From Alphaproteobacteria bacterium (lineage in GTDB: Bacteria; Pseudomonadota; Alphaproteobacteria; UBA8366), in assembly GCA_018665505.1 (NCBI GenBank), contig JABJCS010000612.1:1-7897 (forward strand): 7,897 nt of DNA, read 5' to 3'. The notes beneath the pieces are model-generated. The model worked only from the letters and a program-made list of their open reading frames with translations, searched no databases and was not told the origin of the DNA. Both the position numbers and the translations under genes were made by a program. Below are positions 1 through 5,461 of this stretch, in pieces. Within the stretch, counting starts at the first letter, position 1. Each line of letters opens with the position of its first letter.

Positions 1-1
1 C

Positions 2-196
2 ATCCACGAAGCGAAATCCGTGGCTGAAGCAGTCTATGACGCAGCGGGCGCTTCGGCGGTGTTCCACTCCAGCCCGTTCGAGCGGCGCTACCGCGATATT
101 CGCACCGTGACTCAGCAGATGCAGGGGCGGAAGGCGCACTATCAGACCGTCGGTAATTATTTGTTGGGTGGCGAGCCGGATTTATCGTCAGTCTGA
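2..196 (+). CDS. Acyl-CoA dehydrogenase-like flavoprotein, C-terminal fragment
   Basis: This is the 3' end of a gene that begins outside the window; 64 residues and a TGA stop are visible. The segment AGASAVFHSSPFERRYRDI, followed by the helix containing TVTQQMQGRKAHY, matches the C-terminal helical domain of the acyl-CoA dehydrogenase fold. Within that fold it is most like the flavin-dependent monooxygenase branch (HpaB-C2, HsaA and DszC relatives), in which a conserved Arg-Asp pair after a 'PFER/PLQR' turn packs near the flavin. Family placement rests on this C-terminal pattern alone. A true acyl-CoA dehydrogenase is the alternative, because the catalytic base and the substrate pocket lie upstream of the window. 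An aromatic hydroxylase here would fit the nearby aromatic-acid genes, but recQ lies between them, so a functional link is only a guess. Confidence 0.7.
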   Translation: MHEAKSVAEAVYDAAGASAVFHSSPFERRYRDIRTVTQQMQGRKAHYQTVGNYLLGGEPDLSSV

Positions 197-231
197 GCGT
201 TCACGAAGTTATCACTTACACAACACTTCAT

Positions 232-249
232 CCGTCGGTAATACGACGG
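232..249 (+). terminator. Weak hairpin after the flavoprotein gene
   Basis: CCGTCG (232-237) and CGACGG (244-249) form a perfect 6-bp GC-rich stem around the loop gtaata, 35 bases after the upstream stop codon. No T-run follows (the next bases are caaagttgcg), so it is not a standard intrinsic terminator. It may protect or end the upstream transcript, or be chance. No other structure between 197 and 358 stands out. A TATAAG at 293-298 resembles a -10 box, but nothing like a -35 box sits at the right distance. Confidence 0.2.
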
Positions 250-358
250 CAAAGTTGCGATGAGCTAGGACGAGGCCCGTACTTTGGTGTTTTATAAGAA
301 ACATCTGGGCTAGGAGCGCTCTTTTGCCCCAGTATGTTGATTGGGGGCTGTTGTCGGC

Positions 359-386
359 GCGCGAATCGCGTATGTTCAATTCGCGC
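359..386. promoter_or_regulatory. Inverted repeat with SOS-box-like sequence at the recQ start
   Basis: GCGCGAAT (359-366) and ATTCGCGC (379-386) are perfect 8-base inverted arms with a 12-base spacer, ending two bases before the ATG at 389. Overlapping the right arm is GTTC-N7-GCTC (374-388), which matches 7 of the 8 defined bases of the alphaproteobacterial LexA box GTTC-N7-GTTC. Either reading would give transcriptional or translational control of recQ: an operator, or an RNA hairpin that covers the start. No clear Shine-Dalgarno sequence precedes the ATG, which fits a structured or leaderless start. A function is inferred, not shown. Confidence 0.35.
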
Positions 387-388
387 TC

Positions 389-2221
389 ATGACCCTACCG
401 GATTCAGACCCTTTTACCGCCAATTTCGCCGATCTCGGATCGGCGTTGCACGACGTCTTCGGCTTCTCGGAGCTTCGCGACGGGCAACGCGAGGCCATCG
501 AGGCGGTGATGGAGGGGCGCAACGTCTTAGCGGTCATGCCGACCGGGGCCGGGAAATCACTTTGTTATCAATTGCCGGCAATCGTGCGCGGCGGCTTGAC
601 GGTTGTGATCTCGCCCTTGGTGGCACTGATGCGCGACCAAGTCGCGGCCTTGCGGCTCAATGGGATCGCAGCAGCAACCATCAATTCTGACCTCTCGCGG
701 GAAGAAAACGTCGAGACGTGGTTCGCGGTGCGTGACGGGAAAATTCGGCTTTTGTATCTTTCGCCGGAGCGTTTGATGACTGACCGGATGCTGGCCGCGC
801 TGTCGCAATTGGATATCGCGCTCTTCGCCATCGACGAGGCGCATTGCATCTCGCAATGGGGCCCCGCCTTTCGCCCGGAATACGCCATGCTGGCCGATTT
901 GCGCCAACGCTTTCCGAGCGTGCCGATCATCGGCCTGACCGCGACCGCGGATGGTGCCACCCGCGAGGATATCGAACAGCGCATGTTCGCGGGTGACGTG
1001 GTCAGTATCGTCACCGGTTTCGATCGCCCCAACCTCTGCCTGGGCGTCACGCTTAAGAGCAGCTGGAAGAAACAGATCGCAGATTTCGTCGCCGAGCGAA
1101 AAGGGGCGTCGGGCATCGTCTATTGTCTGTCCCGCAAGAAGACCGAGGACGTGGCGCAGATGCTCCGCGATCAGGGGCATAGTGCCTTGGCGTTTCACGC
1201 GGGGATCGATAGCTACGAGAAAGCAGCCATCCAGAACCGCTTCATGACCGAGCCCGGCATCGTCATGGTCGCGACCATCGCTTTCGGCATGGGTATCGAC
1301 AAGCCGGATATCCGCTTCGTTGCCCATACGGATCTGCCGGGAAGCCCGGAGGCGTATTACCAGGAAATCGGCCGTGCCGGTCGGGACGGCGCCCCAGCGG
1401 AGACTATGTTATTCTACGGACTCGACGATATTCGCATGCGCCGGGTCTTCATCGAGGAAGCGCAGACCTCGGACGACCACAAACGGCGCGAGCATAAACG
1501 CCTCGACTCGTTGATCGCGTATTGTGAAGCACCGGATTGCCGACGGCGCATGTTGCTGCGCTATTTCGGCGAGGCGACGGAAGAGGCCTGCGGCAATTGC
1601 GACGTCTGCATTGATCCGGTTGAGACAACGGACGGGACCCACGAAGCGAATATGGTTCTCGCCGCCGTTCAAGGGACCGGCAACCGCTTCGGCGTGGCGC
1701 ATATCGTCAGCGTATTGCGCGGCGGCTCGAACGATAAGATCGAGCAGCAGGGGCATGACCGGCTTGATGTTTACGGAGCCGGAGCGTCGCGAAATCAGAA
1801 GGAATGGCAAGGCATCGTCCGCCAGATGGTGGCCGCCGGGTTTTTGGAAATCGATGTCGCCGGGTATGGCGGCATTAAGATGACGGTGGCAGGGATGGCG
1901 TTGACGCGCGGCGAGGGTGAATTCCGTTATCGTGCCGACCGCATTGTCAAAACATCGACGCGAAAGCGCCGGGTCTCCGCAGAGATCGAAAGTCTCGATT
2001 CGGCGGGGACGGAATTGCTGGCGGTGTTGAAGGCGAAACGTCTGCGCCTTGCCGAGGAGCGCGGTGTTCCCGCTTATGTGATCTTTTCCGATCGCTCCCT
2101 CGCGGATATGGCAGCGAAACGTCCGGCGACTCGAGTAGAGTTCGCGGAAACCTTCGGCGTCGGCGAGGCAAAACTAAAAGATTTCGCCGACATCTTTATC
2201 GACCTCATTGCTGAGAACTAA
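389..2221 (+). CDS. recQ: RecQ-family ATP-dependent DNA helicase
   Basis: This is a 610-residue superfamily 2, 3'-to-5' DNA helicase acting in recombination and repair, close in length to E. coli RecQ (609). Order of parts: Q motif/motif 0 (FGFSELRDGQ, 24-33), Walker A (PTGAGKS, 51-57), DEAH box (149-152), aromatic-rich loop (157-164), TATAD motif III (184-188), motif IV (about 243-272), motif V (VATIAFGMGIDKPDIR, 294-309) and motif VI (QEIGRAGRDG, 325-334). Zinc-binding cysteines follow at C384, C401, C404 and C407, then an RQC winged-helix region (about 420-510) and one HRDC domain (about 540-610). All core catalytic motifs are intact. The aromatic loop reads WGPAFRPEY instead of the E. coli WGHDFRPEY. 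The frame stays open upstream to a TTG at 341, but the ATG at 389 gives the family length and begins just before the conserved region. The gene converges on the gentisate operon with 17 bases between stops. It could be a RecQ paralogue rather than the main housekeeping copy. Confidence 0.95.
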   Translation: MTLPDSDPFTANFADLGSALHDVFGFSELRDGQREAIEAVMEGRNVLAVMPTGAGKSLCYQLPAIVRGGLTVVISPLVALMRDQVAALRLNGIAAATINSDLSREENVETWFAVRDGKIRLLYLSPERLMTDRMLAALSQLDIALFAIDEAHCISQWGPAFRPEYAMLADLRQRFPSVPIIGLTATADGATREDIEQRMFAGDVVSIVTGFDRPNLCLGVTLKSSWKKQIADFVAERKGASGIVYCLSRKKTEDVAQMLRDQGHSALAFHAGIDSYEKAAIQNRFMTEPGIVMVATIAFGMGIDKPDIRFVAHTDLPGSPEAYYQEIGRAGRDGAPAETMLFYGLDDIRMRRVFIEEAQTSDDHKRREHKRLDSLIAYCEAPDCRRRMLLRYFGEATEEACGNCDVCIDPVETTDGTHEANMVLAAVQGTGNRFGVAHIVSVLRGGSNDKIEQQGHDRLDVYGAGASRNQKEWQGIVRQMVAAGFLEIDVAGYGGIKMTVAGMALTRGEGEFRYRADRIVKTSTRKRRVSAEIESLDSAGTELLAVLKAKRLRLAEERGVPAYVIFSDRSLADMAAKRPATRVEFAETFGVGEAKLKDFADIFIDLIAEN

Positions 2222-2238
2222 TCGGCGATCGTCACCGA

Positions 2239-3282
2239 CTAGCCCCGCTTTTCCCGCCACAGGCCTAGCTTCTCCTGCACGGGGCGGTCGGAGAAACTGA
2301 ACAGGACTGACTCGGCTCTCGCTTCGTGGACCACCGGATGCCAGCTGGGTGCGACAAAGATATCGCGCGGTCCCCATTCAAGATGGGTGCGGCCAATTCG
2401 GGTTTTGCCTTCTCCTTCGACACAGACGAAGACTGTGGCGTCCGTCGACCGGTAGCGTTTGCTCGTGAAACCTTTCGGCATGAGTTGAATGAACGCGCCA
2501 ATGGTCGGCATCGCGTGGCCGCCGTCGTTCGGGTTCGTGTAGAGCATTTTCAAGCCGTGGCACGGGTCCCATTCGTCGCGCTGTTTCATCGTCTCCAAGG
2601 CCTCCCGCGTCCGCGCATAGGGATAGGCGAAGAGGGGCGATACCTGCGAAGAAGATCGATAATCGACGGGCAACATATTGGCACCGTAGCGCGCGCCACT
2701 GTCGCCATCCGGTATCGTGATCGGTTGCTCGTCTGCCGGGTAACCTTCGGCAAAAGAGGTGTCGAAGAACCGCACCAAGGGAATGTCGAGCCCGTCGAGC
2801 CAGATCATCGGCGCATCCGAGTCGTTGCCGTGATCGTGCCACGACCAAGGCGGCGTGATGACGAAATCGCCTTCCTCCATGATCGTGCGTTCGCCATCGA
2901 CCGCTGTCTGGCCACCGGAACCTTCAACGATAAAGCGGAGCGCGGATTGACTGTGCCGATGGGCCGGGGCCACCTCACCCGGCAAAACCAATTGCAGGCC
3001 CGAAAACAGCGAGGTGGTAATTCGTGCCTCGCCCGCGAACCCGGGATTCTCCAATATCAAAACCCGGCGTTCCGCTTCCTTCGCGGAGATCAGATTACCT
3101 GCCTCCATCAATCGGTCCCGCAACATCTCGTAACGCCAAATATGCGCGCGGCAATCGCTCTTCGGCTCCTTGGTGATTAGGGTACTGAAGACCTGCCAAA
3201 GCGGCGCCAGATTATCGCCTCGGATGCGGTCGTAATAGGCGAGGCGCTCTGGTGATTCCGTGGGTGTTTCATGTAGGGACAT
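2239..3282 (-). CDS. Gentisate 1,2-dioxygenase family cupin
   Basis: This 347-residue bicupin should open the aromatic ring of gentisate (2,5-dihydroxybenzoate) to maleylpyruvate using Fe(II) and O2 in the cytosol. The N-terminal cupin carries APAHRHSQSALRF, with iron ligands H108 and H110, and the third ligand H149 in WSWHDHGN. R116 and H151 match the substrate-contacting Arg and His known in Pseudaminobacter salicylate dioxygenase (R127, H162; constant offset of 11). The second cupin spans about 255-335 and lacks the metal triad, as is usual in the family. ATG 3282 is chosen because GGAG lies 9 bases upstream. The open frame extends to 3354, but that stretch encodes a palindromic repeat (3311-3336). 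This is the last gene of the operon; it meets recQ tail to tail. The best alternatives are salicylate or 1-hydroxy-2-naphthoate 1,2-dioxygenase, close relatives with the same fold; G95 keeps that option open. Confidence 0.88.
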   Translation of the reverse strand: MSLHETPTESPERLAYYDRIRGDNLAPLWQVFSTLITKEPKSDCRAHIWRYEMLRDRLMEAGNLISAKEAERRVLILENPGFAGEARITTSLFSGLQLVLPGEVAPAHRHSQSALRFIVEGSGGQTAVDGERTIMEEGDFVITPPWSWHDHGNDSDAPMIWLDGLDIPLVRFFDTSFAEGYPADEQPITIPDGDSGARYGANMLPVDYRSSSQVSPLFAYPYARTREALETMKQRDEWDPCHGLKMLYTNPNDGGHAMPTIGAFIQLMPKGFTSKRYRSTDATVFVCVEGEGKTRIGRTHLEWGPRDIFVAPSWHPVVHEARAESVLFSFSDRPVQEKLGLWREKRG

Positions 3283-3291
3283 ATCGTCACT

Positions 3292-3295
3292 CTCC
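3292..3295 (-). promoter_or_regulatory. Ribosome binding site fixing the dioxygenase start
   Basis: On the minus strand GGAG lies 9 bases before the ATG at 3282. The next in-frame ATGs upstream (3309 and 3315) have no comparable site, and the second of them lies inside the palindrome. This supports the 347-residue form over the 371-residue open frame. Confidence 0.6.
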
Positions 3296-3310
3296 AAAGC
3301 TTCCGACATT

Positions 3311-3336
3311 GTCATTCCCACCTGCGCGGGAATGAC
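3311..3336. repeat. REP-like palindrome between two operon genes
   Basis: GTCATTCCC (3311-3319) and GGGAATGAC (3328-3336) are perfect 9-base inverted arms around the 8-base centre acctgcgc. The motif resembles the widespread proteobacterial extragenic palindromes beginning GTCATTCCCGCG. It sits in the 72-base gap between the monooxygenase stop and the dioxygenase start. In the transcript it would form a stable hairpin, which could adjust mRNA stability or the ratio of the two enzymes. No second copy was noticed in the window. Confidence 0.7.
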
Positions 3337-3354
3337 GGGGCTCGTGGCACCCAA

Positions 3355-4551
3355 CTACAAAACTTGCGCGCCGTCGTCGTCGACGCCGTTATAAAGCCAA
3401 GCCATGCCTTGATAGGCCTGTTCCGGGGTGCGCGGGGACAGCGTCATGTTGCGCAATTCCCGGGTTACTCCCTCGGCGTGATAGACGTCGCCGTAGAACC
3501 GGGCCGTCAGTTGAACCCGTCCGGTACGCAAATAGCGGTTTGCCTGATAGGCTTGGAAGGCGGCGGCAATATCCTCGCCGTGGGCAGTGACTTGATGGGT
3601 GAGACAGACCGCGTCCTCGATGGCCATGCAAGCACCCTGTGCCAGGTACTGCAGCATTGGATGGGCGGCGTCGCCGAGCAGCGTGACTCGTCCTTGGCTC
3701 CAGTCTTTGATCGGCTCGCGGTCACAGAGTACCCACATCCGCCAGGACTCGATCTTACCGAGCAGTTCCAGCACATGAGGATGTTCGCCGGCGAACCGTT
3801 TAAATAGCTCGTCGGAATCCCCAAAGACATCCCAGCCCTCTTCGTAACGGTCGCTGTGAAAGACGGCGACGAGGTTGAAGATTTCGCCGCGCCGCAGCGG
3901 ATACTGCACCAGATGGGTGTGTGGTCCCGCCCAAAGCACGACTTCGTTCCAGCGGAGATGCTCCGGCATCTCGGCGGCGGGCAATACCGCGCGGTAGGCG
4001 ATGTGACCGGAGACGCGGGGAGGGCCGTCGCCGATCAATGTCTCCCGAACTTTCGACCAAAGTCCGTCGGCGCCGATTAAGGCGCTTCCGTCGATCCCAC
4101 CGCCATCTTCCAAGGTGGCGACGACTTTCTCGTTCGACGCATCGAAGCCGGTCACCTTCGCCGCCGTTGCAAGCTCGACTAAGGGATTGTCCTGGCAGGC
4201 GTCGATCAGTGCGTTGTGCAGGTCCGGCCGATAGGTCACTGCGTAGGGAAAGGGGAACTGGGCGCGGAACGCATCGTCGTTGAGGGGCACGCGGGTGACG
4301 ATCTCGCCGTCGAGTGCATCCCGCATCACAAGCGCATCGGGCCGCACGGCTGCCGCGTCGATGACCTCCGTCAGGCCGAGTTTTTGGAACATCTTGTAAA
4401 CATTTGGGCCGAGCTGAATACCGGCACCGATCTCCCCGAAGTCCCGCGATTGTTCGAGCAGTCGCACCGCGCGTCCTTGCTGGGCCAAAGCCAGCGCTGC
4501 GGCGGCGCCGCCAATGCCACCACCGGCGATCAGGATTGGGTTGTCGTTCAT
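3355..4551 (-). CDS. 3-hydroxybenzoate 6-hydroxylase-like FAD monooxygenase
   Basis: This 398-residue class A flavoprotein monooxygenase is predicted to hydroxylate 3-hydroxybenzoate to gentisate with NAD(P)H and O2 in the cytosol. The dinucleotide fold opens at residues 7-15 with GGGIGG, the DG motif is ALIGADGLWSKVR (around D162), and the GD motif is LLGDAAHP (G293-P298), followed by LQYLAQGACMAIEDA. H213, Y217 and Q301 occupy the same numbers as residues reported to bind or activate substrate in Rhodococcus jostii 3-hydroxybenzoate 6-hydroxylase (from memory), which favours this assignment over salicylate 1-hydroxylase. The neighbouring gentisate dioxygenase agrees. ATG 4551 is used: AGGAG lies 7 bases upstream, whereas the in-frame TTG at 4557 is too close to it. 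The start overlaps the hydrolase stop as ATGA, implying coupled translation. Confidence 0.85.
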   Translation of the reverse strand: MNDNPILIAGGGIGGAAAALALAQQGRAVRLLEQSRDFGEIGAGIQLGPNVYKMFQKLGLTEVIDAAAVRPDALVMRDALDGEIVTRVPLNDDAFRAQFPFPYAVTYRPDLHNALIDACQDNPLVELATAAKVTGFDASNEKVVATLEDGGGIDGSALIGADGLWSKVRETLIGDGPPRVSGHIAYRAVLPAAEMPEHLRWNEVVLWAGPHTHLVQYPLRRGEIFNLVAVFHSDRYEEGWDVFGDSDELFKRFAGEHPHVLELLGKIESWRMWVLCDREPIKDWSQGRVTLLGDAAHPMLQYLAQGACMAIEDAVCLTHQVTAHGEDIAAAFQAYQANRYLRTGRVQLTARFYGDVYHAEGVTRELRNMTLSPRTPEQAYQGMAWLYNGVDDDGAQVL

Positions 4552-5384
4552 ATCCAATCTCCTGCCGATAGGTCCGATAGGTGCCGTTCGATGATGGCAG
4601 CCACTTGTTCTGGATGGGTCAGGGGCGACATATGCTCGGCACCCGATATGACCACGTAGCGCATGTTCGGCAGTGTATCCCGCAACAGTTCAGTCACCCG
4701 GCGGTCCGGCGCTGTGGTTCGTTCGCCACAAACAACGGTGACCGGCACATCGAGTGAAGCGATATCCGACAGCGTCGTTGGGTTCGCCAAATTTGACTGG
4801 AATGCCTTATAGGTCGCGTCCGTTTGGCCCCGGAACCGGGTTTGGGTTTTCTCTGGGAACTTATCCCAGCTGCCTTCTCCGTTTCGGTAGTCGAGAAAAA
4901 AACGCCAAGCATCGATCTCCTCACCCGCGGTGACCCGGTTGAGAAACCCATGAGCTAAATATTCGTATTCGGTAAAGAGTTCACTCTCGCCTGCTTCCGG
5001 CAGCAAGCGCGCGAGCATCGGCTCGATCAGCACCAAACTTCGGATATCGGCGAGCTTTCGCAATACCATTCGCACGGCCCCCGCTCCGCCATAGGAATGG
5101 CCGACGATATCGATCGTGGACGCCGCGAGTCCCGCATCTCCGATAACCGCTGTGACGAGATCCGCTTGATCGTCATGTTGCAGGATCTCCGGACGGCTCC
5201 AGGCCTCGCTGCCGCCATGGCCGTAGAAGTCCGGTGTGAGTAGGCGGTACTTTCTATCGAGATTTTCCCCGGTCTTGCGCCATTGAGCACCGGAACTGCC
5301 GCCCGAATGCAGGAGCAGTAGCGGGTCGCCGCGATTGCGATCTCCGTAATGAAGGGTCGCGCCCTGATGTACAAATTCCGGCAT
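4548..5384 (-). CDS. Alpha/beta-fold hydrolase, first gene of the gentisate operon
   Basis: This 278-residue soluble alpha/beta hydrolase has an oxyanion-hole segment LLLLHSGGSSG (22-32), the nucleophile elbow GHSYGG with S97, and the catalytic histidine H251 in GAEHMSPLTHP. After the sixth strand, where many relatives have G-E-x-D, it reads CGERTTAPDRR: T223 sits at the usual acid position, so D227 or an acid elsewhere (for example E121 in LVLIEPM) may complete the triad. No signal peptide is seen. The stop overlaps the monooxygenase start (ATGA), so the two are almost certainly co-transcribed. Possible roles are release of a hydroxybenzoate from an ester, or cleavage of a ring-fission product. 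The usual gentisate-pathway fumarylpyruvate hydrolase belongs to the unrelated FAH fold, so this is not that enzyme. The substrate is unknown. Confidence 0.85.
   Translation of the reverse strand: MPEFVHQGATLHYGDRNRGDPLLLLHSGGSSGAQWRKTGENLDRKYRLLTPDFYGHGGSEAWSRPEILQHDDQADLVTAVIGDAGLAASTIDIVGHSYGGAGAVRMVLRKLADIRSLVLIEPMLARLLPEAGESELFTEYEYLAHGFLNRVTAGEEIDAWRFFLDYRNGEGSWDKFPEKTQTRFRGQTDATYKAFQSNLANPTTLSDIASLDVPVTVVCGERTTAPDRRVTELLRDTLPNMRYVVISGAEHMSPLTHPEQVAAIIERHLSDLSAGDWI
4559..4563 (-). promoter_or_regulatory. Ribosome binding site of the monooxygenase
   Basis: AGGAG on the minus strand, 7 bases before ATG 4551, lies inside the end of the hydrolase gene. It decides the start against the TTG at 4557, only one base beyond the AGGAGA run. 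Confidence 0.75.
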
Positions 5385-5461
5385 CTCGTTTTCCGCCTGT
5401 CTTCACCGACAGGAATGTTGGACTATCTGGTGGGGTAATCAAATTTTGTGCGTGGAGACAG
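5385..5461. promoter_or_regulatory. Divergent promoter region with inverted repeat
   Basis: This 77-base gap lies between the start codons of the minus-strand catabolic operon and the plus-strand transporters, so it should hold both promoters. CCTGTC (5396-5401) and GACAGG (5408-5413) form an inverted repeat with a 6-base spacer, 12 bases upstream of the hydrolase ATG; this could be an operator. A weak plus-strand promoter candidate is TTGGAC (5418-5423), a 17-base spacer, then AAATTT (5441-5446). GGAG at 5454-5457 is a closely spaced ribosome binding site for the ATG at 5462. No regulator gene is in the window. Confidence 0.5.

Noticed and set aside
293..298. TATAAG as the -10 box of a recQ promoter
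   Set aside because: No sequence resembling TTGACA lies 15-19 bases upstream, so a sigma-70 promoter cannot be supported here.
341..388. TTG start giving a 626-residue RecQ
   Set aside because: The extra 16 residues lie before the conserved family start, run through the inverted repeat, and have no good ribosome site. ATG 389 gives the usual family length.
557..1327. Long minus-strand open frame inside recQ
   Set aside because: It is antisense to an unmistakable helicase, is rich in Arg/His/Asp with low-complexity composition, and shows no family motif.
2222..2238. Bidirectional terminator between recQ and the dioxygenase
   Set aside because: The 17-base gap holds no stem-loop with a T-run on either strand, and nearby GC-rich matches have loops too long to be convincing.
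2326..3180. 284-residue plus-strand open frame opposite the dioxygenase
   Set aside because: The minus strand carries all gentisate dioxygenase motifs. The plus-strand product has the Arg/Val-rich look of an antisense frame and no recognisable domain.
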